Source: Rhizobiaceae bacterium (GTDB taxonomy: Bacteria; Pseudomonadota; Alphaproteobacteria; Rhizobiales; Rhizobiaceae). From it: a DNA stretch of 64,000 nucleotides. Position 1 is the stretch's first letter. Each line of letters begins with the position of its first letter. A program made the translations under genes and the position numbers. Below the pieces are notes generated by a model. That model did no database searches, had not been told where the DNA came from, and worked only from the letters and a program-made list of their open reading frames with translations. Location of the stretch: assembly GCA_017643495.1 (NCBI GenBank), contig JAEPNK010000002.1:806001-870000 (forward strand), in the 5' to 3' direction. Below are positions 26,962-36,276 of this stretch, one piece after another.

Positions 26962-27564
26962 ATGACAAACGAAGAGCAACCTGAAGATCTTATCCGGTAC
27001 GATATCCTGACCCAGGATGCCCTGCGCAATGTCATCCGCAAGGTGCTTGAGGAAGTGGCGACAACCGGCCTGCCCGGCGAACATCATTTCTTCATTACCT
27101 TCCGCACCGACCATCCGGGGGTCCGGCTATCCGCACGCATGCGCGAGCGGTACCCGGAAGAAATGACCATTGTCATCCAGCATTCGTTCTGGGACCTGAC
27201 AGTCTCTGAAAACCATTTCGAGATCGACCTGTCCTTTGACGACATCCTTGAGCGGCTTCGAATTCCCTTTGCTTCCCTGCGTGGTTTCTTCGACCCGCAT
27301 GTAAAATTCGGTGTGCAGTTTGATTCCGAATATCTGGAAGCGGCAAATGTGGAAGCCGGAGACATTGAGGAGTTGCTCGACGAAGAGGATTCTTCAAACC
27401 TTCCCGCCCTTTCAAAATCGCGTGAAATGGCCCGCACAGCCGAAAAGGCAAGCAAAGAGAAGCCGGGCAAGGAAAAAGAACCGGAAACATCAGAAACCGA
27501 CGGGGAAGACGCTCCGGAATCGGCTGAAGTCGTTTCACTGGACAGCTTTCGCAAGAAGCGGTGA
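26962..27564 (+). CDS. sspB: SspB family ClpXP adaptor (alpha type)
   Basis: The 200-residue protein has the SspB fold in its first 135 residues (LIRYDILTQDALRNVIRKVLEEV, GEHHFFITFRT, MTIVIQHSFWDL, FGVQF), then an acidic, lysine-rich linker and a C-terminal VVSLDSFRKKR that matches the ClpX-docking tail. SspB binds ssrA-tagged proteins and delivers them to ClpXP. It begins about 30 bases after the ssrA terminator, so tag and adaptor are encoded side by side. Confidence 0.93.
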   Translation: MTNEEQPEDLIRYDILTQDALRNVIRKVLEEVATTGLPGEHHFFITFRTDHPGVRLSARMRERYPEEMTIVIQHSFWDLTVSENHFEIDLSFDDILERLRIPFASLRGFFDPHVKFGVQFDSEYLEAANVEAGDIEELLDEEDSSNLPALSKSREMARTAEKASKEKPGKEKEPETSETDGEDAPESAEVVSLDSFRKKR

Positions 27565-27569
27565 CCACA

Positions 27570-27758
27570 GTGGGCGACACGGTCAATCTGCGCCAGTTCC
27601 GCAAACGCAGGAAACGCGAGGCGGATGACGCTGCAGCGCAAGCCAATCGCAAGAAATTCGGCATCCCGGGCAAACTGAGAAAGTCTGCAGCACAGGAAAA
27701 CGCACTTGCAGCTGCAAAACTTGACGGCCACAAGCGGTCTTCCGAAGACAAGGACTGA
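27570..27758 (+). CDS. DUF4169 family small basic protein
   Basis: The 62-residue protein begins GDTVNLRQFRKRRKRE, then has a charged Ala/Lys-rich region (NRKKFGIPG...). The VNLRQFRK start is typical of DUF4169. I use the GTG at 27570; another GTG at 27561 overlaps the sspB stop and is possible. There is no known function; the highly basic sequence suggests nucleic-acid or ribosome contact. It is linked to sspB and the following ribbon-helix-helix gene. Confidence 0.72.
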   Translation: MGDTVNLRQFRKRRKREADDAAAQANRKKFGIPGKLRKSAAQENALAAAKLDGHKRSSEDKD

Positions 27759-27760
27759 CC

Positions 27761-27976
27761 TTGCTGCGCAAACACTCCGTCTCGATCAATGGCCATCGCA
27801 CAAGCTTCTCGATTGAAGACCCGTTCATGGACGAACTGCGGCGAATGGCAAGGCGCGACGGAAAATCGCTTTCGCAACTGATCACACAGGTCGACAATCA
27901 CAGGGATCCGGGACAAAACCTTTCCTCCAGCCTGCGTCTGCTGGTTCTTGATGACCTGACCGCATCCAGGTCTTGA
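27761..27976 (+). CDS. Ribbon-helix-helix domain protein
   Basis: The 71-residue product reads HSVSINGHRTSFSIEDPFMDELRRMARRDGKSLSQLI, a β-strand followed by two helices typical of RHH DNA-binding domains; the C-terminus (SSSLRLLVLDDL) is also family-like. The apparent start is TTG, with AAGGA seven bases upstream. It follows DUF4169 by two bases. A transcription-regulator role is likely but its target is unknown. Confidence 0.8.
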   Translation: MLRKHSVSINGHRTSFSIEDPFMDELRRMARRDGKSLSQLITQVDNHRDPGQNLSSSLRLLVLDDLTASRS

Positions 27977-27996
27977 ACGGCCAAGCAAGCATCAAC

Positions 27997-30900
27997 TCAG
28001 TTGCTGTTCAGGAAATTCTCGAGATTGCGCATGATGTTTTCCTGCAAAAGGTTTTGCACTTCGACGGGCACATCATCATTGCCGCTTTCGCCCTGCCCGG
28101 CCTTTTTGCGCCGTGCCTCCTGTTCGGCCTTTTGCCTGGCTGCAGCTTCACGCGCCTCACGTTCTGCAGCCTCTTTCGCGGCGGCTTCTTCCGCCTTGCG
28201 TTCCTCTTCAAGCCTGGCAGCTTCCTCCGCCGCCCTTCTTTCTTCTTCCTCGCGGGCCTTGCGCTCTGCTTCAGCCCGGGCGGCAGCTTCACGGGCTTCC
28301 TGCTCGGCCTTCAGTCTTTCGGCCTCCTCCCGTGCCTTGCGTTCTGCTTCCAGCCTGGCCTGTTCCTCTGCCTTGCGCCGCGCTTCTTCTTCCTGCCGCT
28401 TGAGTTCAGCTTCTTCACGCTCCCGGGCAAGTTCATCCTCGCGTCTCTCAAGATTCTCAAGAAACAGGCGTGATGCATTCTCAAGCCGCCTAGTTTCCTC
28501 CCTGTCCTGACGCTCGATTTCCTCCTTGCGGCGCCGTTCAAGATGGTTTTCCCGGGCAAATGTCATGGCAATCTGCTGTTGCAGACGCTGGGTTTCGATA
28601 ACCTTGGCCTCAAGCGTTTCGACCCGTCGCTGGCTTTGTTCAAAAGCACGCAGCGAGAGGTAACTTTCCAGCCGGTCCGTGTCCGTCGTGCGGCCTGGCG
28701 CAGAAAAGTCCCCGTTCCATGAAACCAGCAATTGCGGATCAACACCCTTGATCGCCTCCCGCCTGCCCGGGTCAAAGAGCAGGCCAAGACTTGCATCAAC
28801 CGTTTGTTCTGGAAGATTGATTTCCAGATTGCCGAGCAGTTCCGTACCGCTTGCCTCGGCTGTTACATTGCGCGCGCGCACCTGTCCGCGGGTAATCGAA
28901 AACGGTGTCTGGACTGCATCGAGCTGCATGCCGGCAGTCAGAATGGTCTCCTCGACCAGTTCCCTGATTTCGTCTGAAACTATTTCATAGCCGTCTACAC
29001 CGGTTTCAAGAAGTATGTCGTCAAAGCCGTCCGGATTGAGACCGATCAGGGAAAGACCGGTAATTTCTGCCACACCATTGCCCGACAAGCTGGCAACGAG
29101 GGCGGAAGTGCTTTTGCCGGTTGCCTCCCCGGTCCCCTGCAGGCTTACCTTCCCGCGGGCAAAATCACTCATTTCCACGGTATTCATCAAGGTCTGCAGA
29201 TTTATGTCGGAAAAGGCAAAACGGGAATTTGCAAGTACCGTCCCTTGCGTGTTCTTGAGTTCAAATCCCCCGGAGAAGCGCCCGCCCATGGTTGCAAATG
29301 TCAGATCACTCACATTGACTGAACCATCCAGCATGACAAAGGACAGCGAAGCCTTCTGCCCCTCCAGCAGATCGCCAACATGGATTGTTTCAGCTTCCAG
29401 TTTCAGATCGGCATCATGGCCGCCGTAATAGGGATCGCTGAAACTCGTTTCACCGCTGTCAATTCCAAGATCACTCGCAACATTTCCGAGCAAGGCAGAC
29501 TGGCGGCCAAACACGCTTTCGCCCAGCAAGGCAAGGTCCAGCCGGTCAAACCTCATTATGCCCTTCAGTCTTGGCCGGGCCACTTCCGTTTCCTGCAATT
29601 CCAGTGCTCCGGAAAACCTGTTGCCGGAAAGCTGGCCGGTAATTTCCTGAAAGCTCGTAATGCCCTGTTTCCGTTCAACGGTCATGGTGCCGGATGCAGG
29701 CATCCTTTCATCAAGTGCCAGACCCGGTGCACGAATGTCTGCGAGTATCAGATGCGGTGCCAGATTGTCGGAACCAAGCGTGACTTCCATTCGGCCCTGA
29801 ACACTGTTCCAGTCCGGGGTGGCAAGTTCGCCGGATGCCACCAGATTCGTATCCGGCAGTTGGACCGACACTTGCGTTCGAAGGCTCTCTGCGGACTTGC
29901 CTGCCATGTCGATTTCCGCAACCATCGGCCCGGACACCTCTCCGACAAGATCAAGCGGTGCCGTGGCGATACCCATTTGGCGCATCAGGATGGACGGGTC
30001 AGGGTTTTCAAACTTCCCGTTGATTGTGAGCGGCAAATCAGCTCCCGCATCCAGTCGCCCATCAAAACCCAGGCGCAAATTGACAAGGGTGCCCCCGATC
30101 CGGCCGGTCGAAAGCACCTGCCCCCTTGCACCATCATCCTGCGCTGTTGTGTCAAGCTCGAGTTCCAGCCGGGTATCCCTGGTAAGTGCAGTTTCGGCAA
30201 GCAGGTTGTTGAGCAGTCTTTTTTCACCCAGATACCGTTTGGCGAATTGAAGCAGGGGCGCGGCATTTCCGGTTTCCACGGTAAACCGCATGTTGCCGTT
30301 CGGCCGTGACAGCAAGTTCTCTATGCGTCCGGAACTGGTGATCTGTGCACCATAAAAGGCTTCGGCATTGAACCGCTCCACCGTGACCGAACCATTGCGG
30401 ACCCGAAACTGCGCATCGACCCCGTTGGCAGAAATTTCCTGTTTTGCAACAACGGCTTCCAGCGTGTCTGCCGTGATATCAATGTCGAGGTCGTGGGTAA
30501 CCTCGTCCTTTTCTTCCGGCTTTTGAACCAGCGAATAGATCGCCCGCAAATCTTCCATGTTCACCCGGTTGCCCTGGAGTTTGAGGAGGATTGCCGGCAA
30601 CTTGTCGCGCGAGGCAATACGCTGCATCCGGCCGCGAAGGACCGCGTCATCCATGCGCAGTTCCATATTGTTGAAACTCGCCTGTTTCTCCGAAACACTC
30701 ACCCCTGCGGCAATGCCGAAACGGGACAGTCGACGGAAAGCCGGGTCAACATCACCGGAAATCCAGGAAGCAAAACCGGAAGGTTGGCGTGAAGCAAGCA
30801 GGATGTTTCCATCAAAGCCGAAATCTTCCCCAAGCCCGAGGCGCCCCGAAGCTTCCAGCGTTGTATTTCCAGGGAACTTTGCGGAAAACGCCCTCAGGTT

Positions 30901-32058
30901 CCAGCTTTCCCCGAAAGGCTGCACAACTGCTGAAACATCCCGGATATAGGTGTCACCCGCAACAAGGGCAGGAAGCACCATATTGACCTCCCCATCGATG
31001 CCGGGAACCGGAATCCGGTCGAGTATCCGTCTCAGTGCCGTGATACGGCTTTCCAGTGAATTGCCCCCCGTTGCATTTTCAGCTTCCCTGATCCTGTCGA
31101 GATCGATCTGGCGGCCATCAGCCCTGGCACGGAAGAAAATGTTCTCGGAAACATTGATACTGCCTGCACCTGTAATCGTGTAAGGGTCCGACTGGTCACC
31201 GATTTCCATGCGATATTCAGGTATCTGGATAAGGTCCGGTGCCGCATCAAAGCGGCCTTCGGTTACAACCGGGAGGGGTTCAGACGGAGTTTCCATCTCA
31301 CTGACGCGCTGTTCGGAAAACGGGACCAGTGAAAAATCACCGGCCCATGCAAGAACTTCATCCCTCAATTCTACCGGCCCATCCACCAGCAGGCGGTAGG
31401 GCCGGGTTTTCTGGCTGGCCTCGATTTTCAGGCGAATGGAACCGTCTTCCTGCAATGTTCCGGTCTGTATGCCCAGTTCGGAGGCTACACCCTCCACATT
31501 GGCTGTTGCATTGATCCGCCACGGACCAATGAGCGAGTTTGCAGAGACTTCGGCACCAATCTGGTCGAGTTCAAGGTTTCTGCCACCGGTCAGGCCGGAA
31601 ATCGTCACCCTGCCCTCGTCAATCAGCAAGCGCTCAATCTTCACCTGCTCCGGGTTAACCAGACGCTGGGCAGGCGATGTCCAGGCTATCTTGCCGCCCT
31701 CATCCACCTGAAGGTTGAGATCCGGGCGCAGCATGTTCATTTCAACAATGCGTATTTCACCGCGCAGGAAGGGAAACAGTTCGGCCTTAACCGAAAACTC
31801 CTCAACGGTCATCATAGGCGTGCCGTCGTCATTCCTGCCGACTTCAAGCTCACGGAAGGCCAGTGAAGGCAGGGGCAACAGCCTCAGCTTGGTTTCCCCG
31901 CCAACCCTTACGGGCTGTCCGGCTACCCGCGAAGCTTCCTGTTCAAACTGGTCTGTATATTCATCCCAGTCGATAAAATAGGGAGCCAGCAATGCCGCAA
32001 ACAGGGCGACCACGACAATGGCACCAATACCCAGGAAGATGCGGAAGATAAGGTTCAT
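27997..32058 (-). CDS. AsmA family protein with long charged coiled-coil tail
   Basis: The 1353-residue protein starts with a membrane anchor (LIFRIFLGIGAIVVVALFAALLAPYFI) followed by the AsmA-type DWDEYTDQFEQEASRVAGQPV and a long β-rich region typical of AsmA/TamB-like lipid-transfer proteins. From about residue 1130 to 1335 it becomes an uninterrupted Glu/Arg/Ala/Lys coiled coil. AsmA proteins act in the periplasm in envelope lipid homeostasis. The tail is unusual for the family. It converges on the RHH gene. Confidence 0.88.
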   Translation of the reverse strand: MNLIFRIFLGIGAIVVVALFAALLAPYFIDWDEYTDQFEQEASRVAGQPVRVGGETKLRLLPLPSLAFRELEVGRNDDGTPMMTVEEFSVKAELFPFLRGEIRIVEMNMLRPDLNLQVDEGGKIAWTSPAQRLVNPEQVKIERLLIDEGRVTISGLTGGRNLELDQIGAEVSANSLIGPWRINATANVEGVASELGIQTGTLQEDGSIRLKIEASQKTRPYRLLVDGPVELRDEVLAWAGDFSLVPFSEQRVSEMETPSEPLPVVTEGRFDAAPDLIQIPEYRMEIGDQSDPYTITGAGSINVSENIFFRARADGRQIDLDRIREAENATGGNSLESRITALRRILDRIPVPGIDGEVNMVLPALVAGDTYIRDVSAVVQPFGESWNLRAFSAKFPGNTTLEASGRLGLGEDFGFDGNILLASRQPSGFASWISGDVDPAFRRLSRFGIAAGVSVSEKQASFNNMELRMDDAVLRGRMQRIASRDKLPAILLKLQGNRVNMEDLRAIYSLVQKPEEKDEVTHDLDIDITADTLEAVVAKQEISANGVDAQFRVRNGSVTVERFNAEAFYGAQITSSGRIENLLSRPNGNMRFTVETGNAAPLLQFAKRYLGEKRLLNNLLAETALTRDTRLELELDTTAQDDGARGQVLSTGRIGGTLVNLRLGFDGRLDAGADLPLTINGKFENPDPSILMRQMGIATAPLDLVGEVSGPMVAEIDMAGKSAESLRTQVSVQLPDTNLVASGELATPDWNSVQGRMEVTLGSDNLAPHLILADIRAPGLALDERMPASGTMTVERKQGITSFQEITGQLSGNRFSGALELQETEVARPRLKGIMRFDRLDLALLGESVFGRQSALLGNVASDLGIDSGETSFSDPYYGGHDADLKLEAETIHVGDLLEGQKASLSFVMLDGSVNVSDLTFATMGGRFSGGFELKNTQGTVLANSRFAFSDINLQTLMNTVEMSDFARGKVSLQGTGEATGKSTSALVASLSGNGVAEITGLSLIGLNPDGFDDILLETGVDGYEIVSDEIRELVEETILTAGMQLDAVQTPFSITRGQVRARNVTAEASGTELLGNLEINLPEQTVDASLGLLFDPGRREAIKGVDPQLLVSWNGDFSAPGRTTDTDRLESYLSLRAFEQSQRRVETLEAKVIETQRLQQQIAMTFARENHLERRRKEEIERQDREETRRLENASRLFLENLERREDELAREREEAELKRQEEEARRKAEEQARLEAERKAREEAERLKAEQEAREAAARAEAERKAREEEERRAAEEAARLEEERKAEEAAAKEAAEREAREAAARQKAEQEARRKKAGQGESGNDDVPVEVQNLLQENIMRNLENFLNSN

Positions 32059-32100
32059 CGCTTGTCAGGCGTACCCGTCCTTCGAACTTGGATCACCCGT

Positions 32101-33516
32101 CTAGTCATCAAAACCGACAACCTTGCCCGGGTTCATTATATTGTCCGGGTCAATTGCCCGTTTGACTGCAGACATGACATCAGCACCTGCGCCATGCTCA
32201 AGCCGTATGAAACGCCGTTTCCCCTGCCCGATTCCGTGCTCGCCGGTACAGGTGCCTTCCATCGCGATAGCCCGGCTGTTGAGCCTTTCGATGAAGGTTT
32301 CTGCACGCGCCACTTCATCCTTGTCATCCATCATGATCATCAGCGAGACATGGAAATTTCCGTCCCCTACATGGCCAATGATCGGTGCCACGAGGTCGAG
32401 TTCCTCAACGTCCTTTTGCGTCTCGGCAATACAGTCGGCCAATCTTGAAATCGGCACACATGCATCGGTCGCAATCCCCTGACAACCGGGCCGCCAGGCA
32501 AGCATCGCAAAATACGCATCGTGGCGTGCTTTCCAGAGCTTGTTGCGGGCTTCCATCGTATCGACCCACTGGATATCGCCACCGCCATATTCCGAGGCAA
32601 TTTCGTTAAACAGCGCAATCTGCTCCTCAACCCCGCTTTCGGTGCCGTGAAACTCCAGAAACAGTGCCGGTCTGGGTTCGTAATCAAGGCCGGAGTAACT
32701 GTTGATCATCTTGACCTGAAGCGTATCAAGCAATTCGATCCGGGCCAGTGGCAGACCCGTCTGCATCGCGAGAATTGTGGTGTTGCAGGCATCTTCCACG
32801 GTCTCGAACTGGCAAACCCCGGCAGAAATGCGGTCGGGTATGCCATAAAGGCGCAAGGTAAGCTCCGTAATGATGCCGAGCGTCCCCTCGGAGCCGACCA
32901 TCAGTCTTGTGAGATCATAACCGGCCGAGGATTTCCTCGTACGCGCGGCAGTCTTGATCGTACGTCCGTCCGGCAACACGACCCGCATGCTGACCACATT
33001 CTCACGCATGGTGCCATAGCGCACGGCATTGGTACCCGAAGCACGCGTTGCGGCCATACCGCCAAGGGAAGCATTGGCTCCCGGATCAATCGGGAAAAAC
33101 AGGCCCGTATCACGCAGATAATCGTTCAGTGCCTCACGGGTCACACCGGGTTGAATGACAACATCGAGATCTTCCGCATTGACCGCGATGATCTGGTTCA
33201 TTTCGTTCACATCAATCGAAATTCCGCCAGCCGGTGCATTCACACCACCCTCCAGTGATGTCCCCGTACCGAACGGTATCACCGGAACCTTGTGCTCGGC
33301 ACAGACCCGGACAACTTCCTGAACATCTTCGGTACAGGTTGCAAACACCACCGCATCAGGCAACTGGGACGGAATATAGGTCGTGGTGTGGGCATGCTGC
33401 TCCCGCAAAGCCTGCGAGGTCTTCAGTTTTTCGCCAAACCTTTGCTTGAGAATCGAAATCGCGGTCGCAATGCCGTCTTCATTCCGTTCCAGAACCTCAA
33501 GATCACTTAACGCCAC
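32101..33516 (-). CDS. FAD-binding D-lactate/glycolate dehydrogenase-like oxidoreductase
   Basis: The 471-residue protein has a PCMH-type FAD domain (VPVIPFGTGTSLEGG, GGMAATRASGTNAVRYGTM, MVGSEGTLGIITELTL) and a C-terminal FAD-oxidase domain (GHVGDGNFHVSLM, GTCTGEHGIGQGKR, IDPDNIMNPGKV). These fit D-lactate dehydrogenase (cytochrome) or GlcD-like enzymes feeding electrons to the respiratory chain. I start at the GTG at 33516 because GAGGAGG lies exactly eight bases upstream; longer starts lack a ribosome site. It ends 42 bases before the AsmA gene. Confidence 0.88.
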   Translation of the reverse strand: MALSDLEVLERNEDGIATAISILKQRFGEKLKTSQALREQHAHTTTYIPSQLPDAVVFATCTEDVQEVVRVCAEHKVPVIPFGTGTSLEGGVNAPAGGISIDVNEMNQIIAVNAEDLDVVIQPGVTREALNDYLRDTGLFFPIDPGANASLGGMAATRASGTNAVRYGTMRENVVSMRVVLPDGRTIKTAARTRKSSAGYDLTRLMVGSEGTLGIITELTLRLYGIPDRISAGVCQFETVEDACNTTILAMQTGLPLARIELLDTLQVKMINSYSGLDYEPRPALFLEFHGTESGVEEQIALFNEIASEYGGGDIQWVDTMEARNKLWKARHDAYFAMLAWRPGCQGIATDACVPISRLADCIAETQKDVEELDLVAPIIGHVGDGNFHVSLMIMMDDKDEVARAETFIERLNSRAIAMEGTCTGEHGIGQGKRRFIRLEHGAGADVMSAVKRAIDPDNIMNPGKVVGFDD

Positions 33517-33670
33517 AGCGCATGCCTCCTCTGTACCAACCTGCATTCTAACCAATAAAGAAGGCAGGGTTCTGTTGCAAATGACAATGCGGCTAAATTG
33601 ATCGCGCTACAAGTCCGTAACTTCCCTTGCGCTGTTTTGCCTAATGTGAAACACAGAATGGGAATGAAAC

Positions 33671-35341
33671 GTGCCTTACCAGGCGAAAATGCCCGAAATA
33701 TTGCGAAAACTTCCCTATCTGCTGGCGCAATGGATAGGACCCAACCTGACCGGCTTCCGGACGACCCGGCAGCTCAAGGTCTGGCTTGTTGCGCTGATTA
33801 TCGGGATGATGGTTTCGATTGCGGCTATCCTTTTCCGCGAAGCGATCGGTCTGGTGCAGTGGACATGGCTGCGTGACCGCTCCGAGCACGTCATAAGTGC
33901 AGCTGAACACCTGCCCTGGTATGTCATCCTGCTGACGCCTGCGATCGGCGGCGCAATTGTTGGCTGGTGTCTGGTCAACCTCCTGCCCTTGCGACGAACC
34001 GGCGGCGTTGCCGATGTTATCGAGGCACGTGCCATTGACGGCCGTGACATAGAACTCAAACCCTCTCTCTACGCGGCTGCGGTACACGTCCTTTCGCTTG
34101 GCTTCGGAGCCAGTGCCGGACGTGAAGGCCCGATGGTTCATCTTGGCGCCGGCATATCCACTTATTTCGTCCGGCTGTTCGAACTGCCGGGATGGAGCCA
34201 CAAGACCCTGCTTGCAAGCGGTGTCGCCGCTGCCGTCTCCGCATCGTTCAATGCACCGATTGCCGGTGTCCTGTTTGCCCATGAAATCATTCTCGGCCAT
34301 TATGCCCGGCGCTCATTTGTACCGATCGTGATTGCCTCGGTCGGCGGAACCGTCTTCTCCCGTTTCTGGTTCGGCAATGTCGCCGCCTTTGAAATCCCGG
34401 TCTATCGCATCACCTCCTATTGGGAACTGCCAGCCTTCGCCCTGCTCGGTCTGGTATGCGCGCTTGTTTCCGTGATTTTCCAGTTCGCCCTTGTCGGCAC
34501 CGATTATGTTGCCCGGAACATCAACATTTCGCTCTATCTGCGCCCTGTCATCGGCGGCCTGATGATCGGCAGCATTGCGGTCTTCTTTCCGCATGTCCTA
34601 GGTGTCGGCTACGAGGCAACAGACATGGCGCTCAAGAACCAGCTGGATATCTGGCTGATGATCGGATTGCTGGTTGCAAAAACGGCGGCAACCGCCATCA
34701 CGCTGGCTTCGCGCTTTGGTGGCGGCGTATTTTCTCCCGCTCTTTATCTCGGCGCCATGACAGGCGGTGCCTTCGGTCTCATTGCATCCAATGTTTTTCC
34801 CGAACTGGCTTCCAGCCAGGGGCTGTACTCGATCCTCGGCATGGGCGCGGTGGCTGCCGCCGTTTTGGGTGCGCCGTTCTCAACCACGATGATTGTCTTT
34901 GAACTGACCGGTGGTTACGCACTGACAATCGCCCTGTTGCTGGCGGTTTCCATCTCGACAGGCATCAACCAGGCGATACACGGCCATTCCTATTTCGAGT
35001 GGCAACTCGAGATGCGCGGGCATTTCTTCTCTGCCGGACCGCATAAATACGTGATGCGCTCAACACGGGTTTCCCAATTCATGCAGCCGCCACAGCGCGA
35101 GGACAATGAAGAGGAAGTCCGCCTGGAAGAAGACGAAGACGGAAAACTCCCGCCCCATCTCAGAGAGAATGACAATCTGGAAACGGCACTGCGGACTTTC
35201 GACGATGGCGGGCATACCCATCTGCCGGTCATAGACCCGAAACGCGGCAACGTCATTGTCGGCGAAGCCACCCAGGTGACCGCCCTTGCATATTTCAACC
35301 AGGCACTGGTCAAGGTGAGCGAGGAAGAGCATCGCTGCTAG
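33671..35341 (+). CDS. CLC family chloride channel/transporter with C-terminal CBS half
   Basis: The 556-residue protein has about ten CLC helices. GREGPMVHLGA holds the gating glutamate Glu152, GGGVFSPALYLGA is the second filter strand, and a filter tyrosine lies in TGGYALT. At the inner proton-site position (E. coli Glu203) it has Ile206 in FAHEI, as many chloride channels have a non-acidic residue there. The first filter motif is degenerate (TGGVAD for GSGIP). The C-terminus has one CBS-like segment (GHTHLPVID...). Confidence 0.88.
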   Translation: MPYQAKMPEILRKLPYLLAQWIGPNLTGFRTTRQLKVWLVALIIGMMVSIAAILFREAIGLVQWTWLRDRSEHVISAAEHLPWYVILLTPAIGGAIVGWCLVNLLPLRRTGGVADVIEARAIDGRDIELKPSLYAAAVHVLSLGFGASAGREGPMVHLGAGISTYFVRLFELPGWSHKTLLASGVAAAVSASFNAPIAGVLFAHEIILGHYARRSFVPIVIASVGGTVFSRFWFGNVAAFEIPVYRITSYWELPAFALLGLVCALVSVIFQFALVGTDYVARNINISLYLRPVIGGLMIGSIAVFFPHVLGVGYEATDMALKNQLDIWLMIGLLVAKTAATAITLASRFGGGVFSPALYLGAMTGGAFGLIASNVFPELASSQGLYSILGMGAVAAAVLGAPFSTTMIVFELTGGYALTIALLLAVSISTGINQAIHGHSYFEWQLEMRGHFFSAGPHKYVMRSTRVSQFMQPPQREDNEEEVRLEEDEDGKLPPHLRENDNLETALRTFDDGGHTHLPVIDPKRGNVIVGEATQVTALAYFNQALVKVSEEEHRC

Positions 35342-35387
35342 GCGCTGCTGGATGTTGCCGGTTTGACCGGGTTGCAGACATTGCAGA

Positions 35388-36143
35388 TCAGAAAAAACCG
35401 ATGCGCCCAAACCCCGGCAGCTTGATTGCCGGGTCAAAGAAATCCACCCCGGTCACCAGCCCGAGAAAATTGAATTCGATCCCGTGACGCCTGCCAATGG
35501 CAAAGCCCGCGACCCCCATCAGGTTTACCTGCAAATTCATGTGGTCGGGATCGACTTTCAGTACACGGCCATAGCCCGGGAAATCCCGGCCTACCGCATT
35601 TGAAGGCAGCGAAGCGCCCAGTTCGGGAACCTCGTCCAGCACATGGGCAACAAACGTGTTTGAATTCGGCCCCGGCCAGATACGGTAATCACCGCGCGAG
35701 GAATAGGGATATGACTCGATTGCCTTCTCGATCCGCGGTATCAACTGCTCTGCCTGCCTGCCCTTGACCGAATGAATGATCTGCGGAGCATTCGAATACC
35801 AGTTCGCATCAGCAGCATATGAATTGCGGCGAATTGGGCTGCCCCAGCCCACCTTGTCATAACGGTTGTAGGCTGCAGCGCCCTTTTCCTTGGTGACTAC
35901 CCAGGAATGAACCGCAAATCCGCCTTTCCAGCGGCCTGTCCGGGCAGCCATCACATAAATCACTGCCTCCGGTTCATCGAGTGCCGGTGGCAACATGTTT
36001 GCACTTCGCCAGTTTGCAGTGTTCCAGCTGGTGGCGTGCCCACCCTGCCATTGCCACAAGGCCTGCGAGGCCAATGCCGGTACAATGAACAATGCCAGAA
36101 TGACAATCACGGTTCGCGCCAGAATGCGCGTTGCTGTTTTCAT
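35388..36143 (-). CDS. DUF3750 family protein
   Basis: The 251-residue protein has an N-terminal hydrophobic signal/anchor (ARTVIVILALFIVPALASQAL) and a DUF3750 domain with AVIYVMAARTGRWKGGFAVHSWVVTKEK and WPGPNSNTFVAHVLDEVPEL. The NSNTF Asn-Ser region resembles an NlpC/transglutaminase-like active site but no catalytic function is established. I take the ATG at 36143, preceded by AAGGGA; an upstream start at 36164 would add seven residues. Confidence 0.8.
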   Translation of the reverse strand: MKTATRILARTVIVILALFIVPALASQALWQWQGGHATSWNTANWRSANMLPPALDEPEAVIYVMAARTGRWKGGFAVHSWVVTKEKGAAAYNRYDKVGWGSPIRRNSYAADANWYSNAPQIIHSVKGRQAEQLIPRIEKAIESYPYSSRGDYRIWPGPNSNTFVAHVLDEVPELGASLPSNAVGRDFPGYGRVLKVDPDHMNLQVNLMGVAGFAIGRRHGIEFNFLGLVTGVDFFDPAIKLPGFGRIGFF

Positions 36144-36276
36144 GCGGTTCCCTTTTGCAGGCAAGCAAAGCGAATACGGCGTGAAATGGCAACAGTGTGG
36201 CAGAACACGAATTCACCCCCTTGCCGCTTTCAACAAACCGTGAGAACTTCACGGCCGGATCACAAGGAGGATCGAG

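Noticed and set aside
28001-28510. Serine- and leucine-rich ORFs opposite the 3' end of the AsmA gene
   Set aside because: They are the reverse reading of the Glu/Arg/Ala coiled-coil repeat; composition alone explains the long open frames.
33641-34300. A 219-codon minus-strand ORF opposite the CLC gene
   Set aside because: It is within the coding region of a recognised transporter and has no family features or ribosome site.
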